From contig NC_030850.1 in assembly GCF_000208745.1 (NCBI RefSeq), positions 982,851 through 1,046,850 of the forward strand: a stretch of DNA of 64,000 nucleotides. The letters are read 5' to 3'. The notes under the pieces were generated by a model that saw only the letters and a program-made list of their open reading frames with translations, did no database searches and was not told where the DNA came from. This document shows, in pieces, positions 26,029-41,500 of this stretch. This stretch comes from Theobroma cacao (lineage: Eukaryota; Streptophyta; Magnoliopsida; Malvales; Malvaceae). Position numbers and translations under genes: made by a program. Position 1 is the stretch's first letter, and each line of letters begins with the position of its first letter.

Positions 26029-26773
26029 CTGCAACAAACAAAATTAAACCGGCTAAATTAGATGGCAACTAGAACTGAATAAAGGATAAAAAAAAGTTAT
26101 CATGCCTACCTCAGATTAAACAACTATGTAGGAGAAACATACATCAAAAGCTAAGATGGTCCATCCAAAACATCTCAATATTCACTATCTTATCTTCCAC
26201 AGTGCATATAGCTCTGAAATTTAAAAGCACAATCCCGTTATAAAATTCCTCAATATTCATAATTCAACTTATGTTAGTGAATTCCAGAATGGGAACACTA
26301 ACCACCAGTTTTTCCTATTAGCTACAAACATCTCTGTCAAAATAAACAACATACTCCAATACCTCGAATCTAAAACGAATTCATTCCTTCATCCTCCCTG
26401 ACAACATCTAAAAAGAATATTCCATTTCCTTTGCTTATAACCCAATGAATAAGGCAGCTTGAAAACCCATAAGAACAAACAATCACCAGGCAATCAAAAA
26501 GACAAACCATTATCAACTGAACAACACTTTAAGCTAAAATCCCAAGAAAGGCTGCGACTTTATCTTCACCAAATAATCAAGGCTATAAAGCAATTAACTT
26601 TGCCCACAAAAAAATTGAGAAATTCAAGGCCGAAGAAATGTAGGAACAATTCAACCTATAGTTTTCGAAGATTGTTTAGTGTTATCCAGGAAGCATTTTA
26701 AACCGAAATGAAGCATCAAAATTTTAGTGAAAAGTAATGCGTTTTGGAAAAAAATGTTGAGAAATAGGCATAC
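26029..26773 (-). other. Probable intron in the 5' untranslated region of the CPP1-like gene
   Basis: On the minus strand a donor CACAAAG/GTATGC at 26773 and an acceptor TTTGTTGCAG at 26029 bracket an AT-rich 745-base stretch just upstream of the start codon at 25967. The piece upstream of the donor (about 26880-26774) is less AT-rich and CT-rich, like a first leader exon. Leader introns often raise expression of plant housekeeping genes. This is inferred from splice motifs only. Confidence 0.45.
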
Positions 26774-26941
26774 CTTTGTGGAGATGACTGAAAATACTAA
26801 GTTGGGTCGAGCTGGAAAGTGTTGCAACGGATAGGGAAGCAGAGTGTGGGAAGCTTGGAGAAACACACTAAACCCTTGCTTGCCTCGAAACTGAATTAAA
26901 AAAAAAGTTGTCTGGTTTCAAAACTTCCGCAAACACAACAA

Positions 26942-27014
26942 TCCGTTGGAGTCTAGTTGGTTAGGATACTCGGCTCTCACCCGAGAGACCCGGGTTCAAG
27001 TCCCGGCAACGGAA
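26942..27014 (+). tRNA. tRNA-Glu (anticodon CTC)
   Basis: A complete cloverleaf. The acceptor TCCGTTG pairs with CAACGGA and has discriminator A. D-arm GTCTAGTTGGTTAGGAT. Anticodon stem CTCGG/CCGAG with loop CTCTCAC, giving anticodon CTC. T-arm CCGGG TTCAAGT CCCGG. There is no intron and no encoded CCA. Oddity: the base at position 8 is G instead of the nearly invariant T, which is also the first base of the internal A box. It may be functional with reduced efficiency or an early pseudogene. Confidence 0.85.
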
Positions 27015-27035
27015 TGCTTTTTGCTTCTTTATATA

Positions 27036-27856
27036 TATATAAGTGATAAAAAGACCTATCAAGTCTTTATACTTTTCAATTTTATTTAATTTAATTTCTA
27101 TATTTCTCCTCTTAAATTAATTTTTATTGATTTCGTCACTGAATATAAATGACTAAATATAACTTGTATTATGCATATCACTAAATATGTTGATTTAGTC
27201 ATTTTATATTTTTTTTATTTTAACATAATGCAAGTTATTCATTTAAATTTGACTTTAGGTATGAAATTTTTTAAAATTTTTTTATAAAAGGAGAATTCAA
27301 ACTTAATTTTAGTAAAAAAGATAAATTAATTTACATATTCTACAATCACTAATCAAGTAAGAAAATATTTACATATACTTTTTAATATCATAAATTTTTT
27401 ACACTTAAATATTTGATTTATTAATAAACATATCAATATTCTACTTAAATATTTATATTTTTTAAATATTTTTTTAATTTAGTCTCTCGACATCTCAATT
27501 TTGTTCAATTTTATTCAATTTAGTCATTGTACTATATATTTTTATTCAATTTAATTTCTATGACATGGTGATATTTTTTTTTGAATTTTATAAATCTGCC
27601 ACATGGCACTGACATATCAACAAATCAGTTCCACATCAGCACTGACACGTCATCGTATAGTGTCACGCTATTAAAATGTGACACATCAGTACTGACGTCA
27701 TTTTTTAATAGTAAAATTGGATGCCGTTAGGAAAAAAGACTAAATTGAAGAAATTCTCCAAATCAAGAGATTAAATTACTTCGATTCTTAGTATAAAAAC
27801 TAAATTGAACAAAATTGAAAAGTATAAAAATTTGATAAGTCTTTTTACCATATATA
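27036..27856. mobile_element. Non-autonomous inverted-repeat transposon (MITE/MULE-like), about 0.8 kb
   Basis: The two ends are long imperfect inverted repeats. The left end reads ATAAAAAGACCTATCAAG then TACTTTTCAATTTTATTTAA. The right end, reverse-complemented, reads GGTAAAAAGACTTATCAAA then TACTTTTCAATTTTGTTCAA. The match continues for more than 50 bases. The flanks are TATATATAA on the left and TATATAATT on the right, a possible 8-9 base target duplication blurred by low complexity. The interior is AT-rich, repeats end-like phrases (CAATTTTGTTCAATTTTATT near 27500), and has no open frame. It begins about 20 bases after the tRNA gene. Confidence 0.7.
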
Positions 27857-28087
27857 ATTTCTACGAAAAAGCTTCTGCATTTGAAAAAATGAAGGTGAAT
27901 TGGAGCTTAAAAATAAGTCTTTTGGGAAGAAAACATGCATTGAAAAAATGTTCATTTTTCTGGGTTGCTTCAATCCATTTTTTTATGCTTATGTCATTAG
28001 AACTATTTAGAAGTAAAGCGTTTTATTTTTTATTTTTGGCAAATTCGTATTTATCCAAACCATTAGCTGGAATTGGAGCTTGCTAAG

Positions 28088-28190
28088 CTACCTATCAAGC
28101 AATGTGCCGGTGATGGGAAGGAGACCTTGTGGCACGATGATTGGCATCCTAATGGATCTTTGCTACGGCAGAAGAGTTGGAAAAGATGCA
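28088..28190 (+). mobile_element. Relic of a non-LTR (LINE) retrotransposon, zf-RVT region
   Basis: One frame reads GDGKETLWHDDWHPNGSLL. This is the hallmark of the zinc-binding region that follows reverse transcriptase in plant L1-type elements and related retro-genes (pattern V/AGDGK-WxDxWxPxGPL). Only about 30 codons are recognisable; stops and frame loss surround it. It is a dead fragment. Confidence 0.6.
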
Positions 28191-28462
28191 AAGGTTGCTT
28201 CTGTGGTAAAACAAAGGTGATTCAAAATGGCAACCAGGAGAAAATCCAATGAATTTGTACAGATCCAATTCCAAAATTGCCTTGGTTTCCAAGGCACCAT
28301 GTTCTGAACTGGACAGTTCAAAGCTTCTAACACGTGACAATGGCTGAGAAAAAGATTACTTTTCCTGTCAATCATGACGGAACTGAAATTTAATATCTGT
28401 TTAGTTGTTTGCATTAGCATATATAATCAAGAACAGAAAATTTTAGTTAAAAAACACATAAA

Positions 28463-28535
28463 TTCCGTTGCCGGGACTTGCACCCGGGTCTTTCGGGTGA
28501 GTGCCGAATATCCTGACCAACTAGACCACAACGGA
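28463..28535 (-). pseudogene. tRNA-Glu(CTC) pseudogene
   Basis: On the minus strand a 73-base tRNA-Glu-like sequence keeps a full acceptor stem (TCCGTTG/CAACGGA) and anticodon CTC. However, the anticodon loop is CACTCAC, with A instead of the universal T33. The T-loop begins TGC instead of TTC, which spoils both the T54-T55-C56 motif and the internal B box. Both changes should hinder transcription and decoding. It lies 1.5 kb from, and inverted to, the intact-looking tRNA-Glu gene. Confidence 0.75.
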
Positions 28536-28539
28536 GTGC

Positions 28540-29601
28540 CGGCCGTGGAGAGCAAATATTCTAAATTGTTTTGACCATGAAATGGCATCAATTCTAAATG
28601 GAATGATGGGCACATTCCTTTCTATGGACAGCAAGGATTATTTAGACTGAAGCCCAGCAAGAAAATTTACTGAGATGATAATGGTGGTAACAACAGGGTA
28701 GCATCTCCATCACGAAGATGATACATCAGGACAATCCTTTTGTCATCTTTTCCCACGCTTCTGCCCAAAACCATGTTGTTTGCTTTGTTCTTTCTGTTAG
28801 CTCATTCGCAAGCTAGCTCACACTAGAAATACCAAGAGAAATTAATTAAAGACAAATATGGTCCACCTCATTATGTTGTCCACTTTCCTGCACGATTTTC
28901 CACTCCAAATCCGAAGGTCAAAGTGCAATGAAAAGCCCAAGAGATTCCCAGTTACACAAATAAACTGAACAGTGAATCATAGTACAGAGAAACATGAGAG
29001 TAAAATGCCATAGTTCTTTCAGGATTGAGACCCTGGTGGATTAATGTTGGATTACTGCTGTTAAAAAGGATGATATTCGGAAGAAAAGAAGGGAATTTGA
29101 AGGGCTGCAGGGGTCCATCATCTTTTGTTGCTTTCAATATTGTCATCTCTGTTGCTGGATTTCTTCAGTATGTAAGCCGAAGCTGACAGTCAATGGAAAA
29201 GTGAAAATTGAATATGATCAGTACATTCACGGAATACCTTAGACAAGAACAGACAAGAAGAAACCCCGTGGACTGAAAGTCACTGCTTGGTCTTAAGGGC
29301 CTGGTAGGAAGAGCCAACATAGATACAGCCACCCCGTGCCAGATATTCCATTTACAATTTCATCATCCGCTCTTTGGGTTTTGAACCTCCATTTTTACGA
29401 AGTAATTAAACCTTTTCACTGACTATGGAACCATACTGAATATCAGCCAACTTGTGAAAACTCTAAACACATAATATTCTCCAAGAAAATCCTGAAGCTT
29501 TCATCTATTGCTGGCTGGCACATCCCTTAAGAAAGTTGGCTCTTCTCTCACCTCTTTCCCCATTCTTCTGGGTTAAACTGCAATTCTTTTTAACTAGCAA
29601 G
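28540..29601. other. Intergenic region and promoter of the pectinesterase gene
   Basis: No gene or clear repeat is recognised between the tRNA pseudogene and the pectinesterase start. Moderate AT content; no obvious TATA box within 150 bases of 29602. Confidence 0.35.
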
Positions 29602-31041
29602 ATGATAATGAAGCTGTTCTTGTTTATCTTACTGTTGGAAGCTGCAAGTTTTCCGGTTACCTCAAACAGGCCTGGTCATGAATTTGTGTTGATTGAAAAA
29701 GAATATGTAAACTGGGTTAGACAGATGTCTTCTTTCAAGCACTCTCTCTTCGGAAGAGCAAAGAACAAACTAAAGCCCTGCTTATCCATAAGAGTAAACA
29801 AAAAACCAAGACTGGGGCAGTTTGCTACGGTGCAAAAGGCTATTAGTTCACTTCCAGTAGTTAATAACTGCCGGGTTGTAATCTACATTGGAGCAGGAAC
29901 TTACAGGTAAATCTAAAGCTTCTTTCAGCTTTATTTTTTGACAGGAATTGGACATTTTGTTTCTGATTTGAATTCGGATGGCAAAATGCAGAGAGAAGGT
30001 TGAAATTCCTGCAACCATGGCTTACATCACTTTGGAAGGTGCTGGTGCAGGCAAAACCGTCATTGAGTGGGATGACACAGCAGATAGGATGGGGCAGAGT
30101 GGCCGTCCGTTGGGCACCTATGGTTCTGCAACATTCGCCGTTAATTCTCCTTACTTTATCGCAAAGAACATCACCTTCAAGGTCAGGCAGAATCTTTAGA
30201 TTACAATCTCAACAACTCCCAATTTGAGTAGTAGTTTCGTCCTATGATGTCAACATCCTTTAACATGCACGCTCATGTTATTCATCAATGTTGCCATAGC
30301 ATCTCCAAAAGTTCAAATGCAGTTAATTTTTTTTTAATAGAACTTGAATATCCTCTGACAGAACAAAGCACCATCACCTCCATCGGGAGCTCTTGGGAAG
30401 CAAGCGGTGGCTCTGCGGATTTCAGCGGATACGGCAGCCTTCATCGGTTGCAAGTTTATCGGAGCGCAGGACACTCTCTACGACCACATCGGCAGACACT
30501 ACTTCAAGGACTGCTACATTGAAGGTTCTGTAGATTTTATATTTGGAAATGGCCTTTCCCTCTACAGGGACTGCCATTTGCATGCCGTAACCAACAGCTA
30601 CGGAGCCCTGACTGCCCAGAAGAGGGAGAGCTTCCTCGAGGAAACGGGCTTCTCCTTTGTCAACTGCAAGGTCACCGGGTCAGGTGCCCTCTTCCTGGGG
30701 CGAGCCTGGGGAACTTTTTCAAGGGTGGTGTTTGTTTATACTTACATGGACAAGATCATCACCCCGAGAGGATGGTATGACTGGGGAGACAAAAATAGAG
30801 AAATGTATGTATGATCTCTCTTTCCCATTTTACCTGTTCCAAATATAAGAGCCAAGACAAGCTAAAACTCATCCATGTTCGCCCTGGCAGGACTGTGTTT
30901 TATGGCCAGTATAAGTGTTCAGGACCTGGAGCTAATTTTGGCGGGCGAGTGTCATGGGCCAGAGAACTTACTCAACAAGAGGCAAAACCATTTATTTCAG
31001 TTGATTTCATTGATGGCCGTAGTTGGCTTCCTGTGTCATGA
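29602..31041 (+). CDS. Pectinesterase (pectin methylesterase, type II, no PMEI domain)
   Basis: Removes methyl esters from cell-wall homogalacturonan, affecting wall stiffness. Four exons (29602-29906, 29992-30181, 30362-30804 and 30891-31041) encode 362 residues. A hydrophobic N-terminus ([15 protein letters not shown]) is a signal peptide, so the enzyme is secreted. There is no N-terminal inhibitor pro-region. Catalytic features are intact: GAQDTLYDH (Gln201 and Asp202), DFIFGNG (Asp223) and LGRAWG (Arg279), plus the conserved [16 protein letters not shown] near the end. The first ATG of MIM is chosen because the upstream frame lacks another ATG. It resembles the single-domain group that includes Arabidopsis At5g47500. 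Confidence 0.95.
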
Positions 31042-31569
31042 AGATATATCTTCATCCTTCAACTGCAGCATATATATCAAATCGTAAAACTATGCTCCTT
31101 CGTCTTCAATTCAGTTGCTCGGAGATGGCACCTTCGTTCTGAATACATAATTTATATTTAATGCATTGTCAGTATATAATTCAAAAATTTTTATTCAAGC
31201 TTGCTTTTGTTGTGAATTTTCCTGAACTCTTATGAACCCAAACTTTTTCGGTTTCGAAAATTCACATACATACAAGTGCAAGACTAGGTCATGGCTCAGG
31301 GCCGACTCAATCCTCAGATGGCTGAAACAAAAGGAAATTTGAGCTAAAGTGAAACAAACAATGTATTATCCTTTTAAAAGGAATAATAATTTACATAAGT
31401 TACATGGTCAACGTATTCTACAGCAGAAATCAACTATACAAATCAATACATCACTGTACAATTATCACTACTTCCCCATGTCGTGTACAAACAATAATTG
31501 TGGCTCCACAACTGTACACATCCACCAGCTTGGATGCAGAGGAAGAACCTATCAGACCAGAGATGGTCA
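31042..31569. other. Short intergenic region between convergent genes
   Basis: It holds the 3' ends of the pectinesterase (+) and PHAF1/UPF0183 (-) genes. Nothing else is seen. Confidence 0.4.
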
Positions 31570-34891
<3,322 letters not shown>

Positions 34892-37800
34892 GGCGGTGCC
34901 TTCGCAACGTCGTCTAGGTCTCTGCAACATTTGTTCTCAGATTTTTTTTATTTTTTTTTTTGCCTTTCGTGCCTCCTTCTTCCTTTTTCTTTTCCTCTCG
35001 GGAGTGTTTGGATTGGGTTTGGGGCAAGCCTCCGTTACTTCCGCTAAGAAAACACCCAAGCGTTGATTACTTTATATATAAAGCTTGTGCTTTTAAAAAG
35101 CCGAATCGGTTTGGGCTTGAGATTGACTCCCGGCTCACGAAATGTTAACACCGTGGCCTACTCGGGCCGTTGGACCCACGAGCCACCCATCTGATAAAAT
35201 TTATTTATATATAGCCATGATAAAATTTTAATTATGCTTTTGAGTATTTCACTCTTTTTTTAAATTTTTATACATATAAACAAATAATTAATGTTCTTTT
35301 TTAATATTATAATAAATAATTAAAAGTTTCGACTTTATACTTTTATTTACGTGACATCTAATGTAGATGTAATCATATGGTAATTCAATACGGCACGTTG
35401 CTACATTATATATCACAAATAGACATTTGATGATATTACGTCTGATAATTATTAATTTTTGGTTAAAGTTAATAGATTGTGTAATACAAATCAAAAGATA
35501 AAAACATGTTTATATATTTTTGTCTATGTGACATATGATTTGTTAACCGATATGATCACATGATAATTGAAAATGAGACATAATTATATTGTATATCACA
35601 AACAAAAAAGGTTGGTTGGTATTAAGTTGATGATTATTAATTTTTAGTTAAAGAATTTGTGTGAATGCAAACCAAACAATAAAAAGTTTGTTTATATATT
35701 TTTGCCCACATGATATATGATGTGATAATCTATGTAACCACATAATAAGTGAAAAACAATATGTAACCACATTTTATATCACAAATAAAAAAAAATCAAT
35801 TGGTATAAGGTTTTTCGATTCTTAGTTTTTTGTTAAAATTAAGAGCTTGTGGGAATACCAATTAAATGATAAAAATTGATTTATATATTTTTATTCACAT
35901 AACATATGATGTGATAATGATGTAACTAAATAGTAATTAAAAATAATATATAATCATATTACATAATAAAAAAAATATCAATTGATAATGAGTCTCACAA
36001 TTAGTAATTTTTTGTTATAATTCAAAGTTTGTGTAAATACCAATAAAATGATACGAATTTATATAAATTAAAGACTTTTTTATTATTCAAATCATATATT
36101 CAAAAATGATAATTATCATAACGAAAGGCATTTTTGGTCCGACACTTGCATTAAATTCCAAAACAAAAAAGCGACCCCATTTACCTTGTCATTTTCTTGA
36201 TGTAAAAGCTATGTGATAAGTTCACATTGTTTTCCTAATCAAATACTGAAACCTTGTCAAGATCTTTCCATTTGCCTTCCCTGATTTATTATTTTTTATA
36301 CAGGCGCCGTCCACGCACGTGCAGAAAAAGCATATTATTATGATGATTTTCTCGTTTTCAGTTCATGTGATTTAATTTTTTTTTTATTTTCAAACTGTTT
36401 GATTTAATAAAAAAGAATATACATTTACTCGTAATAGTTAGAGTTGAGCATTAATTATTAATTAAAATCGATTAATTCAACCAATTCACTCGATTTTAGT
36501 ATTAATTGAACAAGTTAAACAGTTTTATTTAGTTATTTGATTGATTTTCTATATTCACAATTTACAATCGAACCAATTGAAATATTAATTATTAATAATA
36601 AATAAATTCCTCTAGGTAGAAATTAAAAGGCATTAATTTCTTTTTTTTTATATATATATTTCCCTTTTGAGTAAGTCGACATTGTTTACAAGGCATTTAT
36701 CAGTACCTAACAAAGGAGCGGCGTCCATTGACTAATTTGCTTCTAGTAAAAGATGCTTTTTTTTGTTATTTTTTTAATTACTAAATAAAAATAAAATATG
36801 TCCACTTCATATAATGCATTGAATTTCATTAATAAAAAAGGGTCGAGGTTAAATGTACCGGATCAAAAAGTAAAGGTTTCCATCGAATACAAATGAATAT
36901 GCTGTCAATTCTAGCTTAAAACCAAAAGAAAAAAAAAAAACATGGAATTTGCCTTACCAAATTTACAACATAATAATCATTACAAGTTCGACTAATTCAT
37001 CTAAATCTTTTTTATTTTTTAATTTTAATTTGGATAAAATTAAAATACATTATTTCAATTCAAAAGAAAATAAAAATAAAATCTCATCATTATGCAAGAA
37101 ATAATTTATGATTTTTCAACATTTCAATTATGATTACGAGGGCATGATATATATATATATATATATAAATTATGATTTTGTTGTAAAAAATGGACGAAAA
37201 GAGTATGCGTAATCATATTATTAAAAAAAAATCATGTTTCTTCTTGAAAATGTGAGAAATTTTAAATTTAATAGTGATTATGATTTTTTATGGTTGTTTT
37301 CATGTTTTTTGCTCTTCAATTATCTTTGTAGTTAACTGTTACTACAATGTCATACATGATAGGGATTAAATTCAACCTTTACAATTATGAAACACATGCT
37401 CCTTATTACAAAAAAAAAAAAGAAGAGATTTGAACAATCCAATTACATAACATTATATATATCAAACAAGATTATCAAATTTTATATGAAGAAATATACC
37501 ATAATCACACTATTAAAAAATCATGTTTTTTCTTAGAAATACAGGAAAACTTGAGTTTAACACCAACGACTTAAATGAAATTATTTTTATTGACCGATGA
37601 CACGATATAAGATTTTTTTTTCTTACGTAAGAAGAGATTTAAATTCGATTATGCGAGTGATAAAATACATTCACTTATAACATACTATGTTTGTAAAAAG
37701 TGTCAGATGCCATACCAAATAGGGACCTAAATCCTTATCAACAAAGTACAAATCGAGGTGTTGTTACCTTATATAAAAGGATGAACAGGAAAAGGGAAGT

Positions 37801-38501
37801 CCACACAGCAAAGAGATTTTTCAGATAAGGGAGGAGGAAGGGGTAGAAGAAGAAGAAGGGGATCATGTTTTTAGCATTTTGAAACAAAATTTTTCCTAAA
37901 GTGTGGGTCCACATTTTTTTTGCCACTCCTTTTACTTGGTACTCACTGCCCACTAACCACGTGGTGCTTAAGAGCAGCGAAGATTAGAGAATCAAACGCT
38001 CAAAACTCTGTCCCAAAGCCCCAGGCCGACCCAAAGAGCCGCGTTTGACGCCTTCCTTCCTTCGATGCTTTCCCTTTAAAAAGGAAAAGGGAAATTGACG
38101 AGAAAAAGTAAATACGTTGAGCTACCGATCAAAGGACCGACTGTGCCCCCTTGGGTCCTGTCTTCCCCCTACATATGAGAAATTATTTTTTTATTTTTGT
38201 AAAAAGGTTTTTAAGTTATTAAACCATTTCTGGTTTTTTTTTTTTGTGTTTCTCTCCCAAACAATGCCTTGTCACATCCCTTCCCAGTCCGTTTCCATGT
38301 GCCCACTACTCACAGCTCCACCACTCTCCAATCCCCAATTTCATCGCTAGGGTTTTCACTTTTTCTTTTTTTTTTTTAAATTTTTTTTTGGGTTTGGATT
38401 CGACGTCGAAGAAAATAAACAGCAAAAAAGAAGAGCGAAAAAATCTTTACGCGGGGAGGTTTTTTTTTTAGAATTTATGAATTGAATTGTTTGGTGTTTG
38501 A
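34892..38501. other. Long AT-rich intergenic region with repeats; 3' part is the CCCH gene promoter/leader
   Basis: Apart from the tandem array noted separately, 36.1-37.7 kb is AT-rich with homopolymers, a (TA)n tract at 37147-37168 and a direct duplication of about 75 bases near 37200 and 37498. 38.2-38.5 kb is pyrimidine-rich with long T runs and is probably the leader of the CCCH gene. No protein gene is seen. Confidence 0.4.
35325..36065. repeat. Degenerate tandem array, about four units of about 180 bp
   Basis: Each unit begins like TTTATATATTTTTGTC then ACATATGATGTG, continues with TGATTATTAATTTTTAGTTAAA, and ends with AATACCAA-AAATGATAAA. Unit starts are near 35330, 35509, 35690 and 35881, with a fifth partial start near 36058, giving spacings of about 177-190. 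Copies are diverged and AT-rich. The unit length falls in the range of plant satellites, but the low copy number and divergence suggest a local, old expansion. Confidence 0.65.
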
Positions 38502-41500
38502 ATGGAAAATTGTCAACAAGTGCAATCCAGCACGGCTCTGTATAAGCCGTGTTTGCAGGACAACGGCGGCGGCGATGTTGTTGGTAATAACGGTGATAGT
38601 TTGAATCGTGATTGTTTACAAGGAGCGGAGTTCATGAGCGTCGATCAATGCCAGAAGGTTCCGGAGATGGACGATTCGCAGCTCGTTGGAAACGCTGACG
38701 TGGCGGTTAGAGGAGATGCTGGTGCTGCGACGGAGACGGGGGCGGGGGGTGAAGTCAAAGTTGTTGAGCAGAGCGCGGGGAAGCGGAGGCGGGGAAGGCC
38801 GCCGAGGAATCAGGTGAGAACCACGTTGTCATCGGCGCCACCGCCGCCGCCTCCTCAAAAGAAGAAGAATGATGAAGAAGATGTTTGTTTTATATGCTTC
38901 GATGGCGGGAGTCTCGTGCTCTGTGATCGCCGGTGAGTTTGGGAGATTTTTTTTTTCTTTTCTGTTTGGTTGATCAGAAAATGTAGGATTATGAAATGAA
39001 GTTTTTGTTAGTTGGCCGTTATTAAGATGAAAACTAGCGCTATTGTTTGATTGAACTTCGAGTTTTGCTGAAAATTTATTAAACTTTTGCTCAATGAGCT
39101 TATCCGGGCTTTATATTTAGGCAAATTTGAACTGGAGTTAATTTCAGCTAAGGGGGAAGTTCTATGGCTATACTGCTGGTCTCTTGTTTATGTTATGATA
39201 CTACTAATTCTTAAATTGCAAATCAAGTCTTCTTTTTTTTTTGGCAATAGAATGTCGGTTTAGTTTTAATTATCTTTTGTTTAGTTTGGCTTATATATTC
39301 TTTTTCTGCATTTGTGCGATTTATGTGGTTAATTGTATGCGATTTTACTTCTCAGGGGCTGTCCTAAGGCCTACCATCCAGCCTGTATCAAACGGGACGA
39401 GGCATTTTTTAAATCAAAGGCGAAATGGAACTGTGGTATGTTGCATTTTAACTACATCTTATTAATATTTGTCACTTTCATTTCAGTTTAATTAATATAA
39501 GTGCGGGGAAGTGTTAAAGCTTGTGCTAGTGTTGTCAAGATTCATGTTCCTCTTTTCTTGCTTTGGAGTTAATTAACTGTTGATCTCTCATACCGTTAAC
39601 ACGTGCATGTCAAATCGTAGCTTTCCATGTTTGCCATAGGTTTGGATCCTTTGTTCTTGAGTAGTTATTGGATTACTATTTTTTTATCTCAATAATGATA
39701 TCATACCATTAGCACGTGCCTATTGAATGGTGGCTTTCCACGTGTTTCATTCACTTGAGTTCTTGCATCGGATCTCAATTGTAATATCATTTTGTCTCCA
39801 CGTGCATATTGAATGGTGGTTTCCATGTCTGTTCATTGACTTGGACTCTTGCGTCATTATTATGTTAACATTTTTATCGCAATTATTATTAAGTTTCAAT
39901 GATTATGTTTTTCGTTTCATTAATTTCTGGTGGTCTATTTGTTGTACATTTCAGGGTGGCATATATGTAGCACTTGTCAGAAGGCTTCATATTATATGTG
40001 CTATACTTGTACATATTCCTTGTGCAAGAATTGCACTAAAGATGCTGATTACGTGAATGTGAGAGGGAATAAAGGATTTTGTGGAACGTGCTTGAGAACT
40101 GTAATGCTGATTGAAAACAGCACATCAGGAAATAACGAAATGGTATGATTAACTTTGCCTTATACAATGGATTTCTTTTTGAATGTCTTATAGCTTTTTT
40201 CCATTACGTGTGCTTCCTTATTTGGTAATTATTGTATTTAGTACGTTTAGATTATTGAAGAGTAGAGAGCTTTTGTCTACCTTAAAGCCTTTTAATTTAT
40301 ACTGTGCAGGTTCAAGTGGATTTTGATGATAGAACTAGTTGGGAGTATCTCTTCAAGGTGTACTGGATTGTATTGAAAGAGAAGCTTTCTTTAAGTTTAG
40401 ATGAGCTTACTAAAGCTAAAAATCCCTGGAAAGAAACTGCTGTCATGGGTACTAAGGGAGAGTCATCATGTGAACTACTTAATAACGGGAGTAATGCTAA
40501 AGGTGCTAACATGGACAAGTCTTGTGGAGACCTAGGAGCTAGTAATTCCAAGAGACGGAAAATGATGAAGCAACAGAAGTTTTTGAACAAAGCTGAATCT
40601 CTAGGAGCAGAAAAAGCAGGTGTTATGAAAGGGATGCCTTTGCCTGAAGGCACAATTTGGGCAACAAAGGAGCTTCTTGAATTTGTGGCACACATGAGAA
40701 ATGGCGATACATCTGTGCTGTCTCAATTTGATGTTCAGGCACTTTTGCTTGAGTACATAACGAGAAGCAATCTTCGTGATCCTCGCCAGAAATCTCACAT
40801 TGTGTGTGATTCAAGGCTTATAAAATTGTTTGGAAAAGAAAGGGTGGGCCACTTTGAAATGTTAAAGCTTCTTGAATCACACTTTCTCATCCAAGACCAT
40901 TCAAGGGCCATTGATACCATTAGAGGCAGAGGTACCAAAGCTGTTGCAACCCAGTTGGCTGTTGATGGGAACAGTGATAGTCAACCCATAATTGCCAATG
41001 ATAAGAGACGTAAAACACGTAAAAAGGTTGACGAGAGAGGACAAAAGGCGAATCCAGATGATTTTGCTGCAATTGATGTTCATAATACGAACTTGATCTA
41101 CTTGAAGCGAAATTTGATGGAGAACTTAGTTAACGACGCTGACAAATTTAATGAAAAGGTTGTTGGTTCCTTTGTAAGGATAAGAATTCCTGGAAGTGAT
41201 TGGAAGCAAGATACGTATAGACTTGTCCAAGTAGTAGGTATTAACTTATATAACGAATGCTCCTAGAATTCCTATTAATTTGTTTATTGTGGACATTCTC
41301 TGATATTGTTTTTTGTTTGCAGGTACCAGGAAGGTGGCTGAACCATATAAAATTGGCGCAAGGACAATTGATGTTATGCTCGAGATACTAAATTTAGACA
41401 AGAAAGAGGTTGTCTCAATTGATGGAATTTCAGATCAGGAATTTTCTGAGGTGCCTAAATATACTTCCTCAATTCATGTTTTTTTTTTTTCTACCTATTA

